Shown here: piece after piece, positions 39,290-51,326 of the stretch
Layout: every line of letters begins with the position of its first letter
Position numbering within the stretch: the first letter of the stretch is position 1
Assembly (NCBI GenBank): GCA_009792885.1
Contig: WMCF01000055.1
Location: forward strand, 3,268,415 to 3,332,414
Reading direction: 5' to 3'
DNA from: Eremophila alpestris peregrina
Taxonomy: Eukaryota > Chordata > Aves > Passeriformes > Alaudidae
Length of the DNA stretch: 64,000 nt
Notes under the pieces: model-generated
What the model was told of the DNA's origin: nothing
Database searches by the model: none
Seen by the model: only the letters and a program-made list of their open reading frames with translations
Program-made: the position numbers and the translations under genes

Positions 39290-39540
39290 TTGTTATCTAA
39301 AAGTCTCTCATACCTTTTCTCTGTAGCCTCCCATGGGCAGCTCCACAGAGCTCCGGCTCTTTCTCTCCTTCTCTCTTCCTTCTGCAGTTCCAGCTCCTCA
39401 CAGCACGGCCAGCAGACTCCAACAGACCCTTTACCAGCTAACTCACTCTTTTATCACACCCACAGCTGTGAGGGCAGGGATGTTCCCACTTTTTGGTAAT
39501 TAACACAGCTGCAATGTATCGGGGGCAAGATTGCCTTCAG
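39290..39540 (-). other. LTR-like or promoter-like segment
   Basis: Read on the minus strand there is a GATAAAAGAG TATA-like box (about 39450), preceded by CAATCTTGCCCC and GCTGTGTTAATTACC text and followed by GC-richer GGGTCTGTTGGAGTCTGCTG. The run ends in a donor-like AAAAGGTATGAG near 39310. The arrangement recalls the U3-R-U5 plus leader of an avian endogenous retrovirus, but ends and family were not established. It is clearly more GC-rich than its flanks. Confidence 0.25.
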
Positions 39541-42500
39541 CATTATCTCTATCAGTCCTCCCACAGCTGCACCATTCCTGAATCCATCTATTCCACTTCT
39601 ACTCAGACACTAAAGTAGGGTTATGCAATTCTCTAGCTAAATGTCCACTTCTGTACTTTAAATATGTTATTTCTTATCAGACTGAGTCCTCATGCTCCAA
39701 TTTGCTCTGAAGAAGCAGAAATTGCATTTAAAAATAGGATTTTCTTTTCTTTCTTTCTGTTCTTGGCACTCACTATCTTCATTCAACATGTAACATCATT
39801 TTGACACAATGCAGCAGGTAATACTGCAAAAATCAAACGTAATAAAAACTACCCAGCATACACATATACGAGGGGAAAGTCTGCAGTCACAAAAATACTG
39901 TTCCATTTCCATTGGCTGCAGTTCAATTTCAAACTATTCACCCAGCTTCAGTAAGTCCTCTCAGATCCCAGCTCCAGCGGTGGCTGCTTACTTCTGAGCA
40001 TCACACGGACACATTATTTGCTTGCATGTTCAAGTAGTGTCTTTGCCTAAAATTAATACTTTGTCTGAAAAAGTTGGTTTCTATTTTATTGCCAGGAATC
40101 CCTATGCCAGTGTAGCATACTAGGAAGGCTTGCATGGGCAAATGCTCCACCAGAGCACAGCAACCCTTTGATGCAGCCAGATTGCTTTGAAAGGGACATA
40201 AAGCACCAAGGAAACATTCTTTGGAGGAACAGTTTGCTACTTCAAAAAGCTGTACAATCTACAAGGAAAATATGCAGGAGAGTGTAGGATATTTTCCAAT
40301 GTCAGTCTTATATCGTCAGCTCTGCCCCTTTGTATAATTTACTCCCAACAGCACCAGCAGGTAACAGCCACTGTACCATTACATTTCTTTTGGAAAATCA
40401 TTGTGATAAAATGCAAAACTCCTTCCTTCTCCTAATGTCTATTCTGTTATTGAGTCAAACTGTGAATGTTCACGTGTATGAAAAAAGTAGAACATAACTT
40501 CAGTCAGAAAAAATACTTTCTCTTCCTTTCTGAATTTTGGCATTTCTTTATTCTATGAGAAATGGAACGGGTTTAACATATAGACATTTGTGTAATTTGA
40601 CAAAAAAAAATCAGAAATCAAATCAATTTGCTATAATCTTCATCCTCCCATAAACTGAGCAGCAAAGTGTAATTCAGCTGAAGAGATGGGATGAGATAGT
40701 TTTACAAGCACAAATAAAGGGTATGGAAGAGGATAGCAGAAGTGAAACTGCAGCATGCTTGCAGGGACAAACTCTTCATAGGTGAGAATTTGAGACAAAA
40801 AAAGAATCACAGCTTTTTCTGTTGAAAACCACTGTAATTAAATAAAATAATGTCCCTGATAGTTTTTGTACTGTAGAAAGAATTTTCCAGCAACCAATCA
40901 GAAGAGTGGTAACAAATTTATCATATAATGAATTTTGCTTTGTGGTGAGGAATACAGGAAAATGAACAATGATTAAGCAGCAGCTTAAAGTAGTACATTT
41001 GTCTTTCTTCATGGATTACAAAGCTAGAGAGCCACTGTGTTGCATTTGCTGTCTGTTTTGATTCATTGCATTCTTGACTCTCTTAGAACTATTAATGATA
41101 ATGCCTGATAACTTTTGAAATTGGAAGAGCTAGTTAGGGCATTTTCAACTACAAACATTTTTAAAGTAGATTTCTGGAAGGCTCAGTATGTTCAGCATAA
41201 CCTTGGATCACAAAGACTGAATACTTCTATCAGGATCACATAACAGTAGCAATCTTAACATTATTTATGCATATGGCTAGATTTTTATTTTCATAGCTAA
41301 AGTCAGCGCTTGCAATGTCACTGGTAATAATGCATTACCATTTTTTATCTATGGAAATGGGAGGAAAATCACATTGACTTAATAGGAAATATTATGGTAA
41401 TCCCTCTATATCAGTTAAGATAACTGTATTTCAGCAGGGCATAAATTGCCACAAGCTGCTTCTGTATTCAGACAACTGTGAGACTTAAAAGCAAATGCAG
41501 ATAAGTTTCCCTTTTCCTTGAGTTCATCAGCATAGTGTACTGTGATTCAACCAGTGAAGAGGAAGAAGACAGATGTGGGTCACGGGGAGTACAGAGTGAC
41601 CGTGGGACACCATCACCAAGGATCATAAGAACTGTTGTCCAAATTGTGTGATAATGGTGGCTGTTAGGTATTACTGCATTGGTCAGGCAGAAAAACCTAA
41701 GGGGGAAAATCTAACCAAGGATCATAAAGTCATAGGAACAAAGATTTGGCGGGGAGGTTGTCTTTGTTATTAATTTTCATAAATAGAAAGTGCAAAGTCC
41801 ATCTACAGCGCAAGACATTATTTCATATCAATAGGAAAATATGTGCCTGAAGGGGTATCCCTTCAGCAATATACACATATACACACACATGAAATATGTT
41901 GAGATATGTATATTGACTGCCTCAATAATGATAACTTCAAGGTTGGAAATACTTTATTTTAATGAGAAAGAATGGTAGAAGAGGAAGGCTGTAAGCCAAA
42001 GTTCCTGAAGATGGCTTTCCTACAGAGAAGAGGGGGAGCATTACATTGCCCCATGGAAGCATGGGGACCCTTCAGCCTTGACTACAGGTTAAGGTCCCAC
42101 TGGGTTACACACTGTGCAAATTTCTGAACAAACAAACAAAAAAAGCTTTTGCACAGAAAATAAAGTAAAAGGCAGCCACATCAGCCTGGAAAAGGATGGC
42201 AAAAGCTCAAGGAAGTGATGGATGATGTATAGCCCAAAACTCTTGGCAGATGTTTTGTAGTCAACATGGTGAAAGTGGGGACAAGAGTGCAGCAGTGGCT
42301 AAAGTGTGCCCATGTCATGGATGCAAGGATCCCAGTACCATATTCCAGAGGGATTTTGGTTACCAGAGCATCCATGCAGCCACAATTCTTCATCTTGCGA
42401 TTCTACTCCTCTCAAATGTTATCCCCATCTCTTTGACAAACCATCTTGTTTTGTACACACCCATCTGAAGGAAGGAGCTGATCACCCCAAATTCTCACTC

Positions 42501-45500
42501 AACTGAACATAGCAAAGCACACATGGGATGGGGCAGGAAAAGGAAATTACCATGGAAACCCACCATTCTGCTTTTCATCTCTGTCTAAATTTTGATACCA
42601 GATTGAAATAACCTGATCTAATTTTTATTATTGGCAATGACTGAGAGGGTTTAGCCATGGTGTCCTCATTATTTAGTCTTCTGAATATTTGCTTTGACTT
42701 TTTACAACTGGCAAAAACTCATGGAGAAAACAAAGTTCTATAAAAAACTCCAATTTTAAGTCTAAAACTGTAAAATCTGAGTCAGTTGTGAGAGTAAATT
42801 GTAGGACTTTTTGTTGTTGAGCTTTTTTGGTGGGAGTTGATTTGTTTTGTTTAGGTTTCCTTTTGCTAAGTAGCAATCTGATATACAAGAGAATTAAAAA
42901 GGCTTCAGGGGATTTTATTTATCAGCCATTGCTTGCTTCATTTAATAGTGCAGCCTAACCAGGGTAACACGTAAATAAAGAATCAGAGATCTCAGAGTTG
43001 TTCCACACTAATCTCCCTTTTGTCAATGTGTGGGGACCATCTTTAGGTCCCTGATGAAAGCCAGCTTAGATTTCTTAGAGAAGAAAAAAATCATAGGAAG
43101 GATAGGAAGAGACATCAGTCTGTTTTGAAAGCTATCATTAAATACACTTTTTTTTTTGCTAAATATCATAAAATTGATGTAAGGAATACATCCTTCAGTA
43201 TGAATGACATTTTACACCTCTGTATATGGACATATGTAACCATGCTGGACTACATATGACATGAATTCTATAACAATAAATCAACAAAAATATTAAATTT
43301 ACAAAACCAGGCAAAAATATTTTGATTACCCGTGCAGTCAATTTGCAAAAAACTTCCTTCAAGTGCAGGGGTTTTTGTATTGTTTCTGTGACTTCACTCC
43401 TAATTATCTTTTCCTTTCTTCGTTCTTGCCCAGCCTTTGTTCTTTCACCTTGTCTTTCTAGTGGGCTTGAAAAGAGCTATTTGTTTAGTGAGGTTCATAT
43501 TTCAAGTACTGTCAGGCACGAGTGAATAATACTTGGCTGATTTCACAGGTTTCTGCTTGACAGCAGTAAGGTTTAAGTCATTTCTTGACTCCAGATGCTT
43601 GTGCACAGAGAGGAATCTGGAATGTTTTATATACAACACACACCTTTTTTTGGACTGCAAGGAAACAGATGACAATAATAGCAAACTGAAATACACAGAA
43701 AAGAAGAAATAATAGTTTATTCAAAAAAAAAATTGCCCTAAGAATTAAGTCAGACATTATTAACAAATTATGCACAGTGTTGAATCAACTTGTTTCTTCT
43801 TCCAGGAAACCACTGCAATACCTGAGACAATAACATGGCCAAAAGCAGGATTTACAAAGCAAAGGCTTCTTTACAAAGCAAACCAAGAGACTTGATTTGC
43901 AGGCCCCTCTTTATGCTGAGGTTTGTGCATCTTCTAAGGGGTGACACTGAGATTCAGGTAAGAGCGTATAATGTATTTTAACATCATTCATAAAACTAAA
44001 ACAAGAAACAAAATTAGTTCAGATACCAGCCTTAAAGTCCTGCATCTGTGAAGCCATAGACAACACAAGCTTTAAGGCAGCTCTGTGTAATTTTATGAGT
44101 TACTTCCTTTATATCCATTCTGAAGAAGCATACTGCTCTTTGATGCAGAGCAGTAGATTTCCTCTCCTGTAAATGTCACTAGGTAACATGTCAGCTCTCC
44201 AGTTCTGATTGCTCCAGATACAGTGTGGACTGACAGTGCTATCCAGATGACAGTATTCCAAAATACTCTGCAAAGGCTGTGCTGAGTTTCTGTGCACAGG
44301 AAATGTTGCCACTACTGCTGCTGTTTTTCTGCTGAATAGAGTCCCCACTTGATTCCACAAGCAACTGGTAAGCACTTGCAAAGTTACTCCAAACTACAAA
44401 GCACTTGCAGCTGGACAGGAGGCACAAGTGGCACCCAGTCTGCCTGATTTGCAGCTGAGGGAAGCAGAACAGATTACTGGGAAAGGACACAGGGTAAAGA
44501 GCAAGCATGCACAGAGTAATGAACAGTTTTCTTGGATTAAATGCAGACAGCTATCCCATAGATAAGGATTCCAGCTTTTTATTGGACCTCTGGATACAAC
44601 TGCAATAATAGACAAAATTTAAGAATACATGAAAGACCATTCACAGCAAATCAAAACAAATAAAATCAGTCGTGTCCTATTTCCTTGTAAATTATGGTTT
44701 AAATTACAAGAGGATTATTCTGTGATTGGAAATGGGTGGGAGAATGCATGAGACCCATGCGTTCACATGACCATGAATAGGAAGGGAAGTGCCGTCTCCA
44801 CCCTTAATTACTATCCCAGACTTTCTACTGTGCAAGGAATATAGGTGACTAGACTACCACTTAACAGGTCTTCCTTGTCTTCCTTTCAAACAGATATCCC
44901 CCTAGGTGACCTGACCTCCAAATAAATTAATTTAGCTGTAGCTATCACTTTCTTCTGCGTACCTTGTTTCTCCATGGTATGTTTCTCTCTTTGAGCTGGA
45001 CTGTGAGATTTTTCCATATTTGTATCCCAGGCCTCAGCTTCCCATTACCTTCCCTCAGAAGATTTGCTCATCAATGGTAAGGTTTCCAAAAACATCTACA
45101 AAATTTTATTTTCTCCTTATGTCATAACAAATTTATTTTTTCTAAGAAAAACTGAAGTTCACTGACCTGTATTAGTAGCCCATGGTAGCTTCTCTGTCCC
45201 CCTGCAGGGCTGCCTCACCATCATCCTTTTGGCTCTGTGGAAGCTAAAGAGCAGCAGTGTTATGGTGTGTACAGATAGTACAACGCTTAAAAAGAAGTTC
45301 AGCTCTATTTAGACAGTACTGCACCAAAGCTAAGCTGTCTTTCACAAATAGAAATACAATATTTTGGCAGGACCTTCAATCTACCAAATGCGGTCAGGTC
45401 TCAGGGATATTTGTTGAACCTCTTATCCCTGTAACTACTGACTCTCCTTAGAGTCCATCAAATTTATCTAGTTTTTAATTAGTATATGTGGGGCAAGGAG

Positions 45501-46094
45501 TTTGTGTCAGCAAGTCTGTGTCCTGTGATTCCAGGATTCTTGGAATATTTATTATTAGCAGGTCAAAAGGGAGCATCAATGTAGAGAACATTGATATGCC
45601 TTAGTCCCCACAATCTGAAGTGGAAACACCCCCTATAAAATATTCAACACCATTTCTTCAATAATTTTATTAAACATAGTAAGACACAACATCCTGCTCT
45701 ATGGAAAGGGAATTGTCAGGGGAAGATGTAAAGCAATTTGACCTTCCAAATTGTGTGATACATCACTACAGCAATGGCTGTAGCTGATGGCAGACCACTG
45801 GGGTTGCCACTGGGATCAGTCAGAGGTCTTTACCAGCGTTCATATGTAAACACAATATTGCCTCTTTTCACCCCCATGCGTTGGATGGGGAGATTATGGA
45901 GAAGGGTAAAAACAAACCATAGATTTGACACTGGATGAATGTATGGGAGACCAGAGCATCTCTCTGGGTCTCCTGGATGGGCAGGTCCTCGGCCTGTGTC
46001 AGAGGCAGTGGTGGCTTTTGGTCTCAGCCCATGGAAGGACTGCCAGGGCTGTCTGAGGATTTGGAGGTCACAAGGGTTTGATTGGTGTGATTTT
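39541..46094. other. Unique AT-rich non-coding DNA
   Basis: No gene or transposon recognised with confidence. The last 220 bp (45870-46094) are somewhat GC-richer and could belong to an undetected repeat next to the LTR that follows. Open frames are short and random. Confidence 0.5.
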
Positions 46095-46498
46095 TGTTAT
46101 ATCACTGGGTGAGAAAGTAGGGTTTTTAGATTTTGCTATATAGGTAAAATGGGGCCAAGATGGAGGCAGATCAGTGTGATAAAAGCACATTTTCTTGTCT
46201 TCCTTTTCCTCTTCCTCTTTGCAAAGGGTGATGGTTTTTCAGGATTGGATAAAGGTGCAATTTCACTGCATGACATGGGTTTTAGTTATTGGTGTTTAGA
46301 GAAAAACAATGTTAACGTAGTTTAGAGTATAAAAGTCCAGGCGCCGTCGTGGGTGGGAGAGACTCCATCTTTCCAGCTGCCTATGAACTTCATGCTGGAC
46401 AGACTGAACCTTGAGATAAGATTTCTAAAATAATCATCTGCAGACCGCAACCCAAACGTTCTCCGATTCCTTCTTTCAAGCACAGGCCGGTGAGAACA
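46095..46498 (+). mobile_element. Solo LTR-like element with possible 6-bp target duplication
   Basis: It starts TGTTATATCACTGGG and ends CCGGTGAGAACA, giving imperfect inverted ends with TG...CA. A TATAAAAG box at 46328-46335 is followed by CpG-containing GGCGCCGTCGTGGGTGGGAG, as in an LTR R region. GATTTT occurs immediately before the element (46089-46094) and again at 46501-46506, two bases after the presumed CA end. A 6-bp duplication would suit an ERVK-like (class II) integrase, but the two-base offset leaves doubt. Retained CpGs suggest it is not very old. No internal viral sequence remains. Confidence 0.6.
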
Positions 46499-46571
46499 AA
46501 GATTTTACACTGCTGGGGTTAATCTCAGAAGAGATCACTCTGACATGAGTGTTTCCAAAGAAAATTGGCAG

Positions 46572-47033
46572 TGATGCCTTGAGAGGCTGAACCTGGAACA
46601 GAGGCTAGACAGAGCTAAGAGAATAAAGAAGGAATTTATTGAAAAGCCTTTAAGGATGCATCTTGGGCAGGACAAGAGCCTGTCCAGGGCTACACCCAAG
46701 ATGGACCAATAATGGTCACAAAAATGAACAAACAGTCACAAGGTCTCACACTTTTATGAGCTTCGGCTCATTTGCATATTGGGGTTAATTGTCCAATTAT
46801 AACTTCAGGTAATGAAGTACCATCCTTCTTGTTTTCTCTCTTCAGTCCATCGTTTTTTATACTTTTTGAGCCTGGAGCTTGTCATGGTTGTCCTTGGTAT
46901 CAAGCAGGAAAGGGATTTGTTTTGTCTACCTATTCTGTGAAGAGAGCTCACTGGCATTTAATATGAAGCCCAGAGCTACACACCTAGGCAGCACAGAATC
47001 TGAAAAACATGAAAGCTAAAACTTAAGGCATCA
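46572..47033 (-). mobile_element. Solo LTR, TGATGCCTT/AAGGCATCA family (copy B)
   Basis: This is the reverse-orientation relative of the LTR at 32226-32638. On the plus strand it opens TGATGCCTTGAGAGGCTGA and closes GCTAAAACTTAAGGCATCA. The poly(A) signal lies at 46635-46640 (TTTATT on plus) and a TATA-like CTTTTAT at 46751-46757. Shared internal words, read on minus, include ATTGGACAATTAA, CCAATATGCAAA, GGCTCTTGTCC and GACAAAACAAATCC. At 462 bp it is longer than copy A, which has internal deletions. Flanks GCAG and TCAG differ at one of four bases, so a mutated 4-bp duplication is possible. Confidence 0.82.
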
Positions 47034-47386
47034 TCAGCAGCAATGCTTTTGGGATAGGTAGCTGCAAAAGTGATATAGGAGTGTGAGAAGAGTCAGTGCT
47101 TTCTAGACACTTCTATTATGTGTCCAGTCTCCAGCCTTTTACCTAACATTAGAATAAACATGACTTTTCAAGCTTATTAGATAAAACATCAAACTTCATC
47201 AAGATTTTAAAAGTTTCATATTTTCTTTTTCTTTCATTTCTTGAGGTACAATGGGGGTAAAAATGCACACAAGCCTGAGATTTTAATCTCCAAGTGGTTA
47301 TCTTGATAAGTAATAAATCTAACCTTTCCAAGCAGACGTATGAAGTTAAGGGGACTAATTGATCATGTTGGCACAAAGGTGTTGCT
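47034..47386. other. Non-coding DNA, nothing recognised
   Basis: AT-rich unique DNA between the LTR and the duplicated block that follows. No feature identified. Confidence 0.5.
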
Positions 47387-47693
47387 CATTCTGCAAAGGC
47401 CAAGTTAATCCACATTGATGTGATTCAAATTAACCTTAATCAGCTACTAGGCTGACTGTGATTTCATTACTGGATATGCTACAATTAGACATCTCCTGTC
47501 TTTAAATGCCCCTTAGCTTTATTGCAGCTTTTTTTTTTTTTTTTAATAATAAACACCCATTTACACATCAAATACTATTAGTGTAATTGGCTTTAAAATT
47601 GACTTTTGTGTGTAGTCACTTTTTGGTTCTGTTTATTCTGAAAAGGTCAAGTAATACAGATTGATGTGATCTAAATTAACCTCAAACAGTTAC
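47387..47693. repeat. Diverged local duplication of a ~60-bp block (possible regulatory element)
   Basis: The block at about 47388-47448 recurs at about 47634-47693, in the same orientation and 246-247 bp apart. By hand alignment about 51 of 60 positions agree with one gap. The cores are shared exactly: ATTGATGTGAT and AAATTAACCT. The intervening DNA aligns poorly, so only the block is preserved. A T16 run lies between at 47529-47544. Preferential retention of a short duplicated core suggests function but may be chance. Confidence 0.5.
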
Positions 47694-48960
47694 TTCTCCT
47701 CTCAGAACGATATGCTGTCATGGTAGGGAAGGATCAGACAGTTGCCTTCTCTTTCCTTTCCCCCCACCCTTCCAGATCCATAAATCGTATGTATTTCATT
47801 CCTGGAGGCAGGTGCACAACACTTAGAACCCTATAAATCATCTTCATAATAGAATTCAAAAGCAGTTGACTATTCATCAGAAAACTTTAATTCTTTGTCC
47901 CCATTGAGGCTGTTGCAGGTATGCCACACATACTAAAAAAAATTACAATTATCAAAAACTAGTTTTCCTTTGTTTCAACTAAAATCTGATCCAAAGCCCA
48001 CTTTTTGAAGCTTTCTGCCCTTTTATTCCATACCTCAAGGAGACAGTGTGGACACAATCGTCAACTGTAAATTCATGGGCAGTGTGTTTGATTGAACAAG
48101 AGAAGCAAGTCCCCAAACTTTGCTTCGGTTCTTGAGGAAAACAACTGTAATTTCCCTACCTCTCTTCTCTTTCAGTTCTCTCTATGAGTATTGCCTCTTA
48201 ACACTGCCCTGATCAAATGGAAAGGTACAGCAAGTGGAACACTCAAGGAGGGCCATAAGAAACACAGAATAAAAATGATAAATTTTTGTCAGAGGGAGTG
48301 AATTAAATGGGGAAGGTGAAGGCAGAAATGACAACTTAAAACCAGCTCTTTACCCTGTCCACCACTTACACTCTCTAAGAGGATTTAGCTTCCCCAAAGG
48401 CAGGAGTTAATGAGGAGACATCTTGACAACCCCTGCCTATGCTGCAGGAAGGATGCTGTCACCTTCCAAGGATTCACTTTGAGCACCCCCAGCACGTCTG
48501 CTGCCCTGAGCTCCCCTGGGTTCCCTCTGAGGCCAGCGGTGGGAAACTGCCCCAGAAAGGATCCAGGGTGAAACACTTGTGAAGGCAAGGAGAGACAGCA
48601 AGCCCAGCAAATTGTCCTCCTGCCTTAGGTACCAGGATGTCTCCCCATAGCTCTGAGCCCAGGATACCTAACTGGGACAACAGATATATGGAAATCCAAC
48701 TTTTCGTAGGGAATAGCCACAACTGTCACATCATTTATTGATCTGAATGAATGTTTAATTTTGCATTTAGTTGAAGGCTGTAATCAATAATCAATTCACT
48801 GGTTGTGGTTATTTTACATGTCCAGTCACCTTTCCACATGCAAAATAACCAGAACAAGCATATTATTTGTTCATTCAACTCTGAACCTGAATCTGAGACT
48901 CTGAGACCTTCCTTTTTTTGAATTTGTTCTAGTTAAATGCTCATTTGAAGTTCAGCTTGT

Positions 48961-48980
48961 AAAAAAAAAAAAAAAAAAAA
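48961..48980 (+). repeat. A20 homopolymer
   Basis: Twenty consecutive A bases with no recognised retroelement body upstream. Confidence 0.9.
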
Positions 48981-51307
48981 GGACATTTTTTCATCCTGCC
49001 ATATCTCCTAAAAGACACTAGAAGAATTGTAAAGAGAAAGAGCTACATATACAGAAGAGCAAGTAGTTCTGATGGTAAAGATGACTCCTTAAAAAGTAAA
49101 AAATGATTATTGGATCTCTTCCAATATGGAAAATTCTAACTTTCTGAATAATGCAACAGCTTAAATAAAGAATTTAAAGGAGCTGAAGTTACTCTGGGAG
49201 ATTTTCCTAAATCTTCCAGCTTTTGGGGCTGCATAGGACAGCAGAGGCTGTTGTATCTTTGTAAGGTTCACACAGCACTTGGATTGCTCCCTTAATAAAT
49301 CCCGAGGAAAAAAAATGAAAGCACCTAATAATTCTTTGCAAAATTTCAGAGTAACTACTGCTAAACATAATTTGTACACACAGGGAGGCTCTCCTTTTTC
49401 TGCCTCCTATCTGCCACTGCATTTTTTCAAGTGTGCAAAATTTGTAGGGATCTATTGATTTTTTTCCCCTCGTTGCTCAGTATGAAATAGAAAGGGTGTG
49501 AGACAGGTAATTGCTGATCCCATCCACTCCACATCTTAGGGAGAAACCTATTTTTCTTGGGATAATGGTTATGTTGAGTCTCGCCATATAAGCAATATTT
49601 GAGATGTATTAAAGCCAGCTAACCATAAAGAAATTGAATGCTTCAGCAACAAATATGTATAAGAAACTTTACTTAATATTGACATAATATTTCTTACATA
49701 AACAGACTAATTATGAAATCAACCCTAGTCAAAGCCAATTATACTGTGGGTTAGTAAGTACAATCACAACTGCTATTTATAGTGACAGAAATACCATAAG
49801 TATATATGGAAGACTATATACAGATGGTGAAAAAGATTATGCTTGGCATAACTCAGAGAGACAAATTAAAATGGATGTCTGTAAACAAACCAGAGAAAGC
49901 AATATTATATCACTAAAAATGAGACTGATCTACTCTTTTACTTAAAGCCAAACTACATCTGACATGACAGGAGCAGCTTTACTTATGTATGTGTAAGTCA
50001 ATGTGGATTTCTGGATGTAACAGCAGTACAACTGCCATGTTTTTGAAATTTAGATGACAACAGTCTAAAACATACTGTTGGTTTCTTGGCATATATGCCT
50101 TTGGTCCTTCCAAAAAATATGAAATATTAGTACTCATACAGAGTAAATTGATTCACAGTGGTTTTAATAAAGTTTAGTATGTGTTTGGCAAAAAGCAAAC
50201 CTTTTCCTTTGCTACACGAGAAGAACCAGAAATATGCAGCCTCACACCAAACAGATAAATGGCTTCATATACATTTGGATGTCATCAAGTCTGAATTTTC
50301 CATTTAGAAATTTCATTATGTCTTCTTACATTTTTGTTCCCCATCATGAACTGAGATTAATTTAACACCCTCAATTTAAAGGCAACATGATGTGCAGAGT
50401 CAGTTATCATGTTCACGTTGACTTCTGCTGTCTGTCATCCTAGATTGCCATTTACTTTTACAAGAGCATAAAATGATCCCAAAGTAGTCTGTGACTGAAA
50501 AGCAATACAATATACTGTGGTTCTCACTACTCTGGCTCCCTAAATAAGTTACAGTAAAACTTAAATGGGCATGTTATGGATTGCTGTCAGTGATTTGTTG
50601 TCACTAAATTTTTGTTTATGATTGTGTGTTTATATTTATCTGTCAGACCTAAAGTATTTTCTTAGCTGTCCTCTGACAGTTGTTTCACCCAAACACCTTG
50701 TCCAGCAGCACTTCAAAAAAAGTACAAGGAAGGTTTAAGTTTCACTTCAAAGTTTCTAATTTAGCATGTAAGGCGAAAGAAAGCCTTGAGGGAAGCCAAG
50801 GTACCTTGTGAATACCAGAGCTCTGCTGGAGATAAACCTTGGTGTTTCTTTTTGAAGGTAAGCTGACTGCTAAGTGCTCTTGCCCATGAGTGTTCAAACT
50901 CTGCAGAAAGCTCTAAAGCTGTAACAATTATATCCGTAGAATGGTAAGGGAATGAGTGTTGATGGCATATATTCAGTGTAATAAACATGTTTTCAGCTGC
51001 TATAAGACTGGAAAGAGTTATTATCCTTGAAAAGTATTTTTTAATCAACTGTGCCCGAGAAAGTGACAGTCGAATGTCATGAAGAAAATGGTAAAAAATA
51101 TTTGATTCCCTCATGTTAATATCTAATAATCCTCACAAAACTGGGAACATTCCAGAAGTTTAGAGAGAAAATTCTGAAAGACTTGAAAGAATGACTAGGA
51201 CCACCAGACCAGTCAGTCTGATCTTTATTTGATTACAGCCCATCAGCTGGGCTTCAAAGAGTGTAAGGAGTGTCTTTGATGGGCTTATGGATTTGAGCAG
51301 TAAATGG

Positions 51308-51326
51308 TATAGTATAGTATAGTATT
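51308..51326 (+). repeat. (TATAG)n short tandem repeat
   Basis: Between three and four copies of a TATAG pentamer. Confidence 0.85.

Noticed and set aside
50761..51114. 117-codon minus-strand open frame
   Set aside because: Low-complexity-free but matches nothing I know, with no neighbouring signals; length is within chance for this amount of DNA.
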